Shown in pieces: positions 33,009-42,855 of a DNA stretch of 64,000 nt; the first letter of the stretch is position 1, and the number at the start of each line of letters is the position of its first letter. The DNA comes from Arthrobacter sp. SW1 (lineage in GTDB: Bacteria > Actinomycetota > Actinomycetes > Actinomycetales > Micrococcaceae): the NCBI RefSeq assembly GCF_001766675.1, contig NZ_MJLT01000012.1:186001-250000 (forward strand), read 5' to 3'. A program made the translations under genes and the position numbers. Below the pieces are notes generated by a model. The model saw only the letters and a program-made list of their open reading frames with translations, was not told the DNA's origin and did not search any database.

Positions 33009-34295
33009 ATGAAGGCATTCATCAGCGCCGGACGCCGCCGTCTGGCCCTTAGCGCAGCGGCAGCCGTGATGGCCGGATCCATGCTTACCGCGTGTGGCGG
33101 CGGAGCTGCCACGCAGAACAACGGCCCCGCGGTGGACCCGGCTGCGGGCAAGGACGCCAGCGGCAGCATCAACGTCTGCGGTGGCAAGGACGCCTCCGGC
33201 ATCTACAAGGGCACCGCGGAAGCGTTCACCAAGGCCAACGGCAAGGTCACGGCCAAGTACACCGAGATCGGCGCCACCACGGATGAAGCCCGCACGCAGG
33301 CCGTGCAGCGGCTCGAGGGCAAGTCCGACGAGTGCGACATCTTCCTGACCGACGTCATCTGGACTTCCGAATTCGCCTCCCAGGGCTGGCTGGTGGACCA
33401 GAGCAAGCTGGTTGAAGCGAACAAGGACCGGCTCATCCCCTCCACGGTGGAAACCACGAAATACGAGGACAAGTACTGGGCCTCGCCGTTCTTCACCAAC
33501 GCCGGGCTCATCTACTACCAGAAGGACAAGGTGGCCAAGCCGGAAACCTGGCAGCAGCTCTACGCCGAAGCCGCGAAGGCTCCCGGCAACAGCTTCGTCT
33601 ACCAGGGCAAGCAGTACGAAGGCCTCACTGTGAACTTCCTGGAGATGCTCTACAGTGCCGGCGGCGAGGTCCTGGACAGCAACGGCGAGGTGAAGATCGA
33701 TTCGCCGCAGACCCGCGAAGTCCTCGACTTCATGGTCAAGGGCCTGAAGGACGGCTCGGCCGACCGCGCCGTCCTGACGTACAACGAGGACCCCGCCCGC
33801 CTGGCCTACGAATCCGGCGAAGACGGCTACCAGCGCAACTGGCCGCACGTGTACCGGCTGCTCAACGAGAGCGCGTTGAAGGGCACCTTCGGCGTCGCAC
33901 CGCTTCCCACCTGGGAAGGCGGCAAGGCCTCCGGCGTGCTGGGCGGCTGGAACCTGGCCATCTCGGCACACTCCAAGAACCAGGCCGGCGCCGTGGCCTT
34001 CATTGACTTCGCCACCACCCCGGAGTGGCAGAAGCACGTGGCCATGGACTTCTCCCAGGCCCCGGTGAACGAGGCCGCCTACTCCGACCCCGTGGTCCTG
34101 GCCAAGATGCCGTTCGCCAAGGAACTCCTGGCCTCGGTCAAGGGAGCCAAGCCGCGCCCCATCTCACCCGTCTACCCGCAGATTTCCCAAGCTGTCTACA
34201 AGAACGTGTACGCGGTCCTGTCCGGCACGGCGTCCACTGAGGACGCCGTGAAGAACATGGCCGAGGAAATCACGGCAGCGAAGAAGAGCTTCTGA
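33009..34295 (+). CDS. ABC transporter sugar-binding lipoprotein
   Basis: A 428-residue family 1 solute-binding protein. The Sec signal peptide has RRR at residues 9-11 and lipobox LTAC, giving a membrane-anchored lipoprotein. The mature chain has the usual two-lobe pattern, for example ECDIFLTDVIWTSEFASQGW and YWASPFFTNAGLIYYQKD, as in trehalose and maltose-type binders. It heads a five-gene plus-strand operon with two permeases, a Gfo/Idh enzyme and a ThuA protein. The ATG at 33009 has AAAGGAA upstream; the earlier frame is not coding. The ligand is unknown; trehalose-like disaccharides are a guess from the ThuA context. Confidence 0.93.
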   Translation: MKAFISAGRRRLALSAAAAVMAGSMLTACGGGAATQNNGPAVDPAAGKDASGSINVCGGKDASGIYKGTAEAFTKANGKVTAKYTEIGATTDEARTQAVQRLEGKSDECDIFLTDVIWTSEFASQGWLVDQSKLVEANKDRLIPSTVETTKYEDKYWASPFFTNAGLIYYQKDKVAKPETWQQLYAEAAKAPGNSFVYQGKQYEGLTVNFLEMLYSAGGEVLDSNGEVKIDSPQTREVLDFMVKGLKDGSADRAVLTYNEDPARLAYESGEDGYQRNWPHVYRLLNESALKGTFGVAPLPTWEGGKASGVLGGWNLAISAHSKNQAGAVAFIDFATTPEWQKHVAMDFSQAPVNEAAYSDPVVLAKMPFAKELLASVKGAKPRPISPVYPQISQAVYKNVYAVLSGTASTEDAVKNMAEEITAAKKSF

Positions 34296-34297
34296 CC

Positions 34298-35230
34298 ATG
34301 TCCATCAAGTCCCTTTCGCCCGGCCGCGGCGTGAGCGCACGCGACCGTGCGGAGCGGCGGCTCGCCATCCGGATGACCGCTCCGTCCCTGATCCTCATGG
34401 CCTTGGTGGCGGCGGTCCCCATCGGATACGCCCTGTGGCTGTCGCTCAACCAGTACAGCGTCCGGACGGCCGGCCTGTCCCGATTCGTCGGCCTGGAAAA
34501 CTACATCACCGCCCTGGCCAGCCAGGAGTGGTGGGCCGCATTCGGACAGACCTTCCTGTTCGCCGCGCTCTCGGTCTCCTTGGAGCTCGTCCTGGGAACG
34601 GCCATGGCCCTGCTGCTCAACCTTGCCTTCAAGGGCCGGGCCCTGCTGCGCACCGTGGTGCTGCTGCCCTACGCGATTGTCACGGTGGTCTCCGCGATCA
34701 CCTGGCAGACGATGTTCCAGCCCAACCTCGGCCTGGTGACCAATGTCCTGTCCGCCCTGGGCCTGCCCGGCGGGGACGTCGTCTGGCTGGGCGAGCACGG
34801 CTACGCGATGGCCGTGATCGTCCTTGCCGACGTCTGGAAGACCACGCCTTTCGCGGCCCTGATTATCCTGGCTGGACTGCAGGTCATCTCCGCCGAGACC
34901 TACGAGGCAGCAGAACTGGATGGAGCCAGCAAGTGGCAGACCTTCGTCCACATCACCCTGCCGCTGCTGCGCCCGGCAATCGTCCTCGCCGCGATCTTCC
35001 GCACCATGGACGCGCTGCGCGTCTTCGACCTGCCGTTCGTCCTCACCCGTGGAGCGAATGGCACCGAATCCATGTCCATGCTCGCCTACACGCAGCTGCG
35101 TGAGAACCGCCTGGTGGGTGAAGGGTCAGCCTTGTCCATCCTGACCTTCCTCACGGTGATGGTCGTGTCGGTCGTCTACATCCGCTTCGCCGGCGGAAAC
35201 ATCCGCGAGGTCGCGAAGGAGGAACAATGA
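34298..35230 (+). CDS. Sugar ABC transporter permease (MalF-type)
   Basis: A 310-residue membrane protein with six helices; the first is LILMALVAAVPIGYALWL. The EAA loop is YEAAELDGASKWQTFVHITL (about 203-222). Its start is 2 nt after the binding-protein stop and its end overlaps the next permease by 4 nt. The ATPase is not encoded here. Confidence 0.93.
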   Translation: MSIKSLSPGRGVSARDRAERRLAIRMTAPSLILMALVAAVPIGYALWLSLNQYSVRTAGLSRFVGLENYITALASQEWWAAFGQTFLFAALSVSLELVLGTAMALLLNLAFKGRALLRTVVLLPYAIVTVVSAITWQTMFQPNLGLVTNVLSALGLPGGDVVWLGEHGYAMAVIVLADVWKTTPFAALIILAGLQVISAETYEAAELDGASKWQTFVHITLPLLRPAIVLAAIFRTMDALRVFDLPFVLTRGANGTESMSMLAYTQLRENRLVGEGSALSILTFLTVMVVSVVYIRFAGGNIREVAKEEQ

Positions 35231-36129
35231 GCACGCTGACCGCAGAACGTCCGACGGCGACGCAAGCCGCCGTCCGCCGTCGGGCACCAAAGCGCCGCCT
35301 CCGCGGCGAGGCGAAACTGCACCCCCTGGTGTGGGTTTTCGTCGTGGCGGTCATGGGCTTTTCGCTCATCCCTTTCTATTGGCTGGTGAACACCTCCCTG
35401 AAGAAGGGCGCCAGCCTGTCCAAGGGCGAGCTGTTCCCTGCCGATCCGAGCCTGGAGAACTACCTCGCGGTGTTCCAGAACGCCGAGTTCCTGGTGGCGC
35501 TGCGGAACTCGGTGATCATCGCCGTCGTGACCACCACGGTGGCGCTGGTGTTCGCCTCCTTCGCGGCGTACGCACTGGCCCGGCTCAAGATGCGCCGTAA
35601 GGCGATGATCCTCACCCTCATCCTGTCGGTGACCACGTTCCCGGCCATCGCCATCGCGGCACCGATGTTCTCCATCTGGCGGGAGATCGGCCTCTACGAC
35701 ACCCTCCTCGGCCTGATCATCCCGAAACTGACCTTCGCGCTGCCGCTGGCGATCTACACGCTGACCTCCTTCTTCAAGGAAATCCCGCGCGAACTCGAGG
35801 AATCGGCGTACATGGACGGGGCTTCGCCGTTCACTGCTTTCCGCAAGGTCATCCTGCCGCTGGCGGTTCCGGGGCTGGCCACGACGGCCATCCTTGTGTT
35901 CATCTCGGTATGGAACGAATTCCTGCTCGCGGTCACGCTGACCACCTCGCCTGAGGCCCGGCCGGTCCCCGTGGCGATCGCCTTCTTCAGCGGGACCAGC
36001 GAATTCGACCAGCCGCTGGGCACCATCAGCGCGGCCTCCGTGATCATCACGGTCCCGCTGGTGATCCTTGTCCTCCTTTGCCAGAAGAGGATCGTGTCAG
36101 GAATGACCGCGGGCGCCGTCAAGGGCTGA
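35227..36129 (+). CDS. Carbohydrate ABC transporter permease (MalG-type)
   Basis: A 300-residue membrane protein with six helices and EAA loop LEESAYMDGASPFTAFRKVI (about 196-215). It overlaps the MalF-type gene by 4 nt. A basic cytoplasmic N-terminus (residues 15-32) precedes helix 1. It forms the importer with the two upstream products. Confidence 0.93.
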   Translation: MSTLTAERPTATQAAVRRRAPKRRLRGEAKLHPLVWVFVVAVMGFSLIPFYWLVNTSLKKGASLSKGELFPADPSLENYLAVFQNAEFLVALRNSVIIAVVTTTVALVFASFAAYALARLKMRRKAMILTLILSVTTFPAIAIAAPMFSIWREIGLYDTLLGLIIPKLTFALPLAIYTLTSFFKEIPRELEESAYMDGASPFTAFRKVILPLAVPGLATTAILVFISVWNEFLLAVTLTTSPEARPVPVAIAFFSGTSEFDQPLGTISAASVIITVPLVILVLLCQKRIVSGMTAGAVKG

Positions 36130-36184
36130 CCCTCTCCGAAATACCAACACAACAAGCCAACAACAGGAAAGAACAGGAAACCCC

Positions 36185-37285
36185 GTGAGCACTCAGCACG
36201 CTACGCCCGCAAGCCTCAAGGTAGGCGTCGTCGGCATCGGTTGGGCCGGCCAGCAGCATCTCGACGCCTACAGCAGGATCGACGGCGTCGAGATCCTCGC
36301 CGCCGCCGGCATGGAAGCCGAGCTCCTCGCCCAGGTGGAGGAGAAGTACAGCATTCCGCACGTCTTCGCCCGCTGGGAAGACATGCTTGAGCTGGAGGGC
36401 CTCGACGCCATCAGCGTGGCCGTCCCCACCTTCCTGCACGCGCCCATCGCCGTCGCCGCCCTGGAGAAGGGCATCCACGTGCTGAGCGAAAAGCCGATCG
36501 CACGCAACGCCGTCGAGGGCCAGGCCATGGTGGACGCCGCCCGCAAAGCCGGCCGCGTGCTGGACGTTGCCTTCAACCACCGCCGCCGCGGTGACATCCA
36601 GGCCCTCAAGTCCGTGATCGACCAGGGCGAGCTCGGCCGGCCGTACTACGCCAAGGCCGCGTGGCTGCGCCGCCAGGGCATCCCCACCCTGGGCAGCTGG
36701 TTCACCAACCCGGAGCTTGCCGGCGGCGGACCCCTCGCGGACATCGGCGTGCACGTCCTGGACTACGCCCTGCACCTGCTGGGCGAACCCAAGGTGCTGT
36801 CCGTCTCCGCGTCCACCCATTCCGAGCTGGGCCCGCGCGGCCTGGGCGGCAATGCCCGGTACACCGCCACGGCGTCGTCCAACAAATTCGAGGTGGAGGA
36901 CTTCTCCTCGGCCTTCCTGCGCCTGGAAGGCGGCGCCACCCTGGTGATCGAGGCGGGCTGGGCCAGCTACCGGAAGCCCGATGACGAGATCAACTTCCTC
37001 GTGTACGGCACCGACGGCGGCGCTGAACTCAAGGTCGCCGGCAACCCGTCCCCGGAACGCGGCGAACTGCACGTCTTCAAGGACAACGGCGAAGAAAACG
37101 CCGACTACGCCCCCGAAGTGGGCTCCAACGGCATGCACCGGCAGGTGGTGGCGGACTTCGTGGCCGCTGTGCGCGCCGGCGAAAGCGAATGGGAGCGGCA
37201 CGACGGTTCGCTCGCGCTGAACCGCGCCGTGATCATCGACGCCTGCTACCAGTCCGCGCTCGAAGGCCGGGAGGTGCGTCTCTGA
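36185..37285 (+). CDS. Gfo/Idh/MocA-family dehydrogenase (ThuB-like context)
   Basis: A 366-residue NAD(P)-dependent sugar dehydrogenase with fingerprint [13 protein letters not shown] (13-25), EKP at 102-104 ([10 protein letters not shown]) and [33 protein letters not shown] contains the conserved Asp-x3-His of the active site. It lies 55 nt after the permease gene and its stop overlaps the ThuA start by one base. In rhizobia ThuB, a member of this family, oxidises trehalose-type disaccharides to 3-keto forms; the same logic may hold here. The start is GTG at 36185 with AACAGGAAA before it. Confidence 0.9.
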   Translation: MSTQHATPASLKVGVVGIGWAGQQHLDAYSRIDGVEILAAAGMEAELLAQVEEKYSIPHVFARWEDMLELEGLDAISVAVPTFLHAPIAVAALEKGIHVLSEKPIARNAVEGQAMVDAARKAGRVLDVAFNHRRRGDIQALKSVIDQGELGRPYYAKAAWLRRQGIPTLGSWFTNPELAGGGPLADIGVHVLDYALHLLGEPKVLSVSASTHSELGPRGLGGNARYTATASSNKFEVEDFSSAFLRLEGGATLVIEAGWASYRKPDDEINFLVYGTDGGAELKVAGNPSPERGELHVFKDNGEENADYAPEVGSNGMHRQVVADFVAAVRAGESEWERHDGSLALNRAVIIDACYQSALEGREVRL

Positions 37286-38031
37286 TGGCCGACCGCAAAC
37301 TGAACATCGTCGTCTGGAACGAAGGCGTCCACGAAGCCCGCAACGAACCGGCCACCATGGCGGAGATGTACCCCGAAGGCATGCACGGGGCGATCGCCGC
37401 CGGCCTGCGCGGCTTCTACCCGGACGCGGACATCACGACGGCGACCCTCGCCGATCCGGAACACGGACTGTCCGAGGAGGTGCTCGCCCGCACCGACGTC
37501 CTGCTGTGGTGGGGGCACATCGCGCACGGCGAGGTCTCCGAAGAAGTGGTGGAACGGGTGCAGCGGCACGTGCTGGGCGGCATGGGCCTGGTAGTGCTGC
37601 ACTCCGGCCACTTCGCCAAGATCTTCACGCGGCTGCTGGGCACCACCTGCTCGCTGAAGTGGCGCAACGACGGCGAACGCGAACTCGTGTGGACGGTCAA
37701 GCCTTCGCACCCGATCGCTGCCGGCGTCGAAAGCCCCATCCTCATTCCCAAGCAGGAGATGTACGGGGAGCTCTTCGACATCCCGGAGCCCGACGACCTG
37801 ATCTTCATCAGCTCCTTCGAAGGCGGCGAGGTGTTCCGCTCCGGCGTGACCTTCTCCCGCGGCAAGGGCCGGATCTTCTACTTCAGCCCCGGCGACCAGG
37901 AATACCCGGTGTACCACCAGCCGCAGATCCAGAAGGTCATCGCCAACGGCGTGGGCTGGGTGGCGCAGCCCGAACAGTTCCGTGAAGCACCCTCCGTGTC
38001 CAACCCGCAGCGGGACTGGTACCTCGGCTGA
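37285..38031 (+). CDS. ThuA-domain protein
   Basis: A 248-residue ThuA-like protein with a class-I glutamine-amidotransferase-like fold. Typical segments are [44 protein letters not shown] and a closing [20 protein letters not shown]. Members occur with Gfo/Idh enzymes in disaccharide use (ThuAB) and their exact reaction is not settled; processing of 3-keto sugars is one proposal. TGATG couples it to the dehydrogenase gene. It ends the operon, followed by a hairpin. Confidence 0.9.
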   Translation: MADRKLNIVVWNEGVHEARNEPATMAEMYPEGMHGAIAAGLRGFYPDADITTATLADPEHGLSEEVLARTDVLLWWGHIAHGEVSEEVVERVQRHVLGGMGLVVLHSGHFAKIFTRLLGTTCSLKWRNDGERELVWTVKPSHPIAAGVESPILIPKQEMYGELFDIPEPDDLIFISSFEGGEVFRSGVTFSRGKGRIFYFSPGDQEYPVYHQPQIQKVIANGVGWVAQPEQFREAPSVSNPQRDWYLG

Positions 38032-38045
38032 CGCGTGATCTTCGA

Positions 38046-38082
38046 CAACGGCGCCACGGTTTACACAACCGTGGCGCCGTTG
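38046..38082. terminator. Large hairpin after the ThuA gene
   Basis: A perfect 16-bp stem (38046-38061 with 38067-38082, CAACGGCGCCACGGTT and complement) with loop TACAC, 14 nt past the stop. It lacks a U-run. It lies just upstream of the MFS start, so it could also affect that gene's leader. Confidence 0.75.
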
Positions 38083-38111
38083 CCGTGATAGCAAGAAAGG
38101 GTGATCGAAAA

Positions 38112-39311
38112 ATGAGCGGCCTGTTGTCCCGTGTTCCCCGCAGCTGGGTGGTCCTGGCCTGCATCGCCCTGATTTCGCTCTGCATGCGCGGGCCGATCGT
38201 CTCCGTTGCCCCTGTGCTGGACACCATGCAGGCCGAGCTCGGCTTCCCGCCCGTGGTCCTGGGCCTGCTGACCAGCATCCCGGTGCTGTGCTTCTCCCTC
38301 GCCTCGCCGGCCGCGGCGCTTGCGGGGCGCCGCTTCGGCGCCGAATTCGCGGTGACCCTCACTTTGCTGGGCGTCCTGGCAGGCGTGGTGCTGCGCTCGG
38401 CCGGGCCGCCCGCCGTCGTACTTTTCGGCACGGTGCTGATCGGCCTGGCGATCACGGTGGGGAACATCTGCATCCCGCTGATCATCCGGCGCGATGTTTC
38501 GTCGCGGCGGCAGGGCACCGCGATGGGCCTGTACTCGGCGTTCCTGAACGTGGGCGCCTTCCTGACCTCGGTGGTCACCGCACCGCTCGCGGAACTGATG
38601 GGCTGGCGGCTGGCGCTGGCCGCCGTCGGGATCCTCGCGGTGCTGGCGACGGCAGCCTGGGCCTTCGCGTTCGGCCCGCGGCGGGCATTCGTGCCGAAGC
38701 CGCTGCCTCCAGCGCCTGCACCCGCGGCGGATGCGCCACCGGTGGCCGGGGTCTTCTGGATCACCGCGGGCCTGACGGTCGGCTTCGCCGGCCAGGCGTT
38801 CTCCTACTACGGCGTGACCACCTGGCTGCCGAGCTTCCTGGGCGATTCGCTGGGCATGACCGCCACCGAAGCCGGCGCGGGCGCCTCGATCTTCCAGGTG
38901 CTGGCGATCCTCGGATCGCTCGGCGTGCCGCTGCTCGCCAAGTATTGGAGTCCGACGGCGGTGGCGCTCACCGTGAGCGCGCTGTGGGCGAGCATTCCCG
39001 TGGGCCTGTTGCTGGCGCCGTCGTGGTGGTGGCTGTGGTGCATCAGCGCCGGGATCGCGCAGGGCGGTGGCTTCACGATCATCTTCTCCGCCCTTATCAA
39101 GGTGGCGCCGGATATGGCCACGGCCGGCAGGATGTCCGCCTCGGTCCAGGGCGTGGGCTATTTCTTCGCGGCCATCGCCCCGAGTGCCGTGGGCTTCGTG
39201 CACGAACAGGCCGGCACCTGGACTCCGCCGCTGTTGGTGATCCTCGGCTCGGTGCTGGCCTTCGGCATCTGCACCACGGTCTCGGTTCGGAGTGCCGGCA
39301 AGCGCCGCTGA
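38112..39311 (+). CDS. MFS transporter, CynX/NimT family
   Basis: A 399-residue membrane protein with twelve hydrophobic segments. SLCMRGPIVSVAPVLD in helix 1 and GNICIPLIIRRD in helix 4 are typical of the CynX/NimT group, whose members handle cyanate, nitroimidazoles and unrelated solutes. The substrate here is unknown. I chose ATG at 38112 with GAAAGGGTG upstream; an in-frame GTG lies at 38085 right after the hairpin. It is convergent with aceB, with a family A palindrome between. Confidence 0.85.
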   Translation: MSGLLSRVPRSWVVLACIALISLCMRGPIVSVAPVLDTMQAELGFPPVVLGLLTSIPVLCFSLASPAAALAGRRFGAEFAVTLTLLGVLAGVVLRSAGPPAVVLFGTVLIGLAITVGNICIPLIIRRDVSSRRQGTAMGLYSAFLNVGAFLTSVVTAPLAELMGWRLALAAVGILAVLATAAWAFAFGPRRAFVPKPLPPAPAPAADAPPVAGVFWITAGLTVGFAGQAFSYYGVTTWLPSFLGDSLGMTATEAGAGASIFQVLAILGSLGVPLLAKYWSPTAVALTVSALWASIPVGLLLAPSWWWLWCISAGIAQGGGFTIIFSALIKVAPDMATAGRMSASVQGVGYFFAAIAPSAVGFVHEQAGTWTPPLLVILGSVLAFGICTTVSVRSAGKRR

Positions 39312-39326
39312 GTTTCCCCTTGGGGA

Positions 39327-39391
39327 AGCGCGAACTGGCAGCAGATGCCCTCTGAAACGGATTTAAGGGGGATCTGCTGCCAGTTCGCGCT
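39327..39391. repeat. Palindromic element, family A copy 2
   Basis: Perfect 20-bp arms AGCGCGAACTGGCAGCAGAT (39327-39346) and complement (39372-39391) around a 25-nt centre that can pair further (GCCC/GGGG). It lies 15 nt past the stop of the MFS gene. Copy 1 is at 19447. Confidence 0.85.
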
Positions 39392-39406
39392 GTGTGAAAG
39401 GGTGGT

Positions 39407-39476
39407 CCGCCGCCGGGCTGCCTCCCCGGCCTTCGGGGTCACTTGTTGCGAAGAGTGCAGGCAGCCCGGCCGGCGG
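39407..39476. terminator. Hairpin after aceB
   Basis: CCGCCGCCGGGCTGCCT (39407-39423) pairs with AGGCAGCCCGGCCGGCGG (39459-39476) with one bulge; inside lies a second hairpin CCCCG-GCCTT-CGGGG. It begins 6 nt past the aceB stop on the minus strand. Confidence 0.7.
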
Positions 39477-39482
39477 AAATTT

Positions 39483-41135
<1,653 letters not shown>

Positions 41136-41389
41136 GTCAATCTCTCCTCTGAGAAGCAAGTGTTCGACGGCGGCGTGGCTGGCTCGGGTGCCGGGCGCCG
41201 GTTCTGGTGATCGAGCCTGTCGAGATCGCCTTGGGTGCCGGACGCCGGTTCTGGTGATCGAGCCTGTCGAGATCTCAACCGCAGGGTTTGCCGGGGTTTC
41301 GACGGTTTCGACAAGCTCAACCACCGAACCACCGGATTTGGTGATCGAGCCTGTCGAGATCTCAACCGCCCGTCGTCGAACGGTAAGTG
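41136..41389. repeat. Intergenic cluster of GATCGAGCCTGTCGAGATC repeats
   Basis: Within the aceA-aceB gap, GATCGAGCCTGTCGAGATC occurs three times (41209-41227, 41256-41274, 41343-41361), each preceded by GGT. An inverted relative, TTTCGACAAGCTCAACC, is near 41306-41322. A further related stretch lies at 42734-42770 before aceA (GATTGAGCTTGTCGATTGAG). These are short dispersed repeats of REP type. I see no open reading frame of credible content here. Confidence 0.8.
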
Positions 41390-42703
41390 TTAGTGGAACT
41401 GGCCTTCTTCGGTGGATCCCACCAGGGCCAGGGTGCTTGCGTTCGGGTTGAGCGCAGTGGCGATGTCGTCGAAGTAGCCGGTGCCGACTTCGCGCTGGTG
41501 TTTGGTTGCGGTGTAGCCGCGGGATTCGGAGGCGAATTCCTTTTCCTGGAGTTCGACGTAGGCGCTCATGCCTTCGCGGGCGTAGCCGTGGGCGAGGTCG
41601 AACATCGAGTAGTTCAGGGCGTGGAATCCGGCCAGGGTGATGAACTGGAAGGTGAAGCCCATGGCGCCGAGTTCACGCTGGAACTTGGCGATGGTGGCGT
41701 CGTCCAGGTGCTTGCGCCAGTTGAACGACGGCGAGCAGTTGTAGGACAGCATCTGATCCGGGAATTCGGACTTGACGGCCTCGGCGAACTTCTTGGCGAG
41801 CTCGAGGTCCGGAGTGCCGGTCTCCATCCAGATGAGGTCGGAGTACGGGGCGTAGGCCTTGGCGCGGGCGATGCAGGGTTCGATGCCGTTGCGGACCTTG
41901 TAGAAGCCCTCGGCGGTGCGCTCGCCGGTGATGAACTCGCGGTCGCGTTCATCGACGTCGGAGGTGATCAGGGTTGCTGCCTCGGCATCGGTGCGGGCGA
42001 TGACGACGGTGGGGGTGCCGGCGACGTCGGCAGCCAGTCGGGCCGCGTTCAGCGTCCGGATGTGCTGCTGGGTGGGGATGAGGACCTTGCCGCCCAGGTG
42101 CCCGCACTTCTTTTCGGAGGCCAGCTGGTCTTCCCAGTGAACGCCCGAGGCGCCGGCGGCGATCATGGACTTCATGAGTTCGTAGGCGTTGAGCGGACCG
42201 CCGAAGCCGGCTTCGGCGTCGGCGACGATCGGAACCAGCCAGTCCTCAACGGTCTTGATGCCTTCGGCGAACTCGATCTGGTCGGCGCGCAGCAGGGCGT
42301 TGTTGATGCGGCGGACCACCTGCGGAACCGAGTTCGCCGGGTACAGCGACTGATCCGGGTATGTGTGGCCGGAGAGGTTGGCGTCTGCGGCAACCTGCCA
42401 GCCGGAAAGGTAGATGGCGCGCAGGCCGGCCTTGACCTGCTGGACGGCCTGGTTGCCGGTGAGGGCGCCGAGTGCGTTGGTGTAACCGCCGTTGGGGGCT
42501 TCTTCCGTGAGCTGCTTCCACAGTTTCTCCGAGCCGCGGCGGGCCAGGGTGTGTTCCTCGGAGACGCGGCCGCGGAGGCGGACGACGTCGGACGCCGAGT
42601 AATCACGGGTGACGCCTTCCCACCGCGGGTTGGCAGCCCATTCGAGTTCCAGCGCGGCGGCCTGCTGCTCAATACTCTGCTCTGGTTCAAATGCTGCGGT
42701 CAT
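41390..42703 (-). CDS. aceA: Isocitrate lyase
   Basis: A 437-residue enzyme splitting isocitrate into glyoxylate and succinate. The catalytic loop KKCGHLGGK is complete at 198-206 with the active Cys200, and [17 protein letters not shown] and [12 protein letters not shown] are diagnostic. The length is that of the prokaryotic class. It is divergent from ramB; in corynebacteria the same regulator controls aceA and aceB in response to acetate. The region between holds a nested dyad. Confidence 0.97.
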   Translation of the reverse strand: MTAAFEPEQSIEQQAAALELEWAANPRWEGVTRDYSASDVVRLRGRVSEEHTLARRGSEKLWKQLTEEAPNGGYTNALGALTGNQAVQQVKAGLRAIYLSGWQVAADANLSGHTYPDQSLYPANSVPQVVRRINNALLRADQIEFAEGIKTVEDWLVPIVADAEAGFGGPLNAYELMKSMIAAGASGVHWEDQLASEKKCGHLGGKVLIPTQQHIRTLNAARLAADVAGTPTVVIARTDAEAATLITSDVDERDREFITGERTAEGFYKVRNGIEPCIARAKAYAPYSDLIWMETGTPDLELAKKFAEAVKSEFPDQMLSYNCSPSFNWRKHLDDATIAKFQRELGAMGFTFQFITLAGFHALNYSMFDLAHGYAREGMSAYVELQEKEFASESRGYTATKHQREVGTGYFDDIATALNPNASTLALVGSTEEGQFH

Positions 42704-42790
42704 GGTCTTGTCTCCTTTGACTCCGATGGGTCCGGTGATTGAGCTTGTCGATTGAGCTCGTCGAAATCTCGTGGAACCTACTTTTCTGGA

Positions 42791-42826
42791 CTTTCCAAGG
42801 GGTTTCTAGAGGAAAACCATGGAAAG
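42791..42826. promoter_or_regulatory. Nested inverted repeat between aceA and ramB
   Basis: CTTTCCA (42791-42797) and TGGAAAG (42820-42826) form the outer arms and GGTTT...AAACC the inner arms of a dyad centred near 42808. It is about 90-120 nt upstream of aceA and 30-65 nt upstream of the chosen ramB start, a fit for autoregulation and control of aceA by RamB. I do not see an exact match to the corynebacterial RamB box that I remember. Confidence 0.4.
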
Positions 42827-42855
42827 AAATGCACTTCTTCGCGTATTCTCAAGAA

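Noticed and set aside
37285..38031. Naming the ThuA-domain gene thuA and the operon trehalose utilisation
   Set aside because: The domain is clear but the substrate is not; the family occurs in many sugar operons.
41136..41330. N-terminal extension of malate synthase by 63 residues
   Set aside because: The extra frame runs through intergenic repeats; the ribosome-binding site GAGGAGAG and family homology place the start at 41135.
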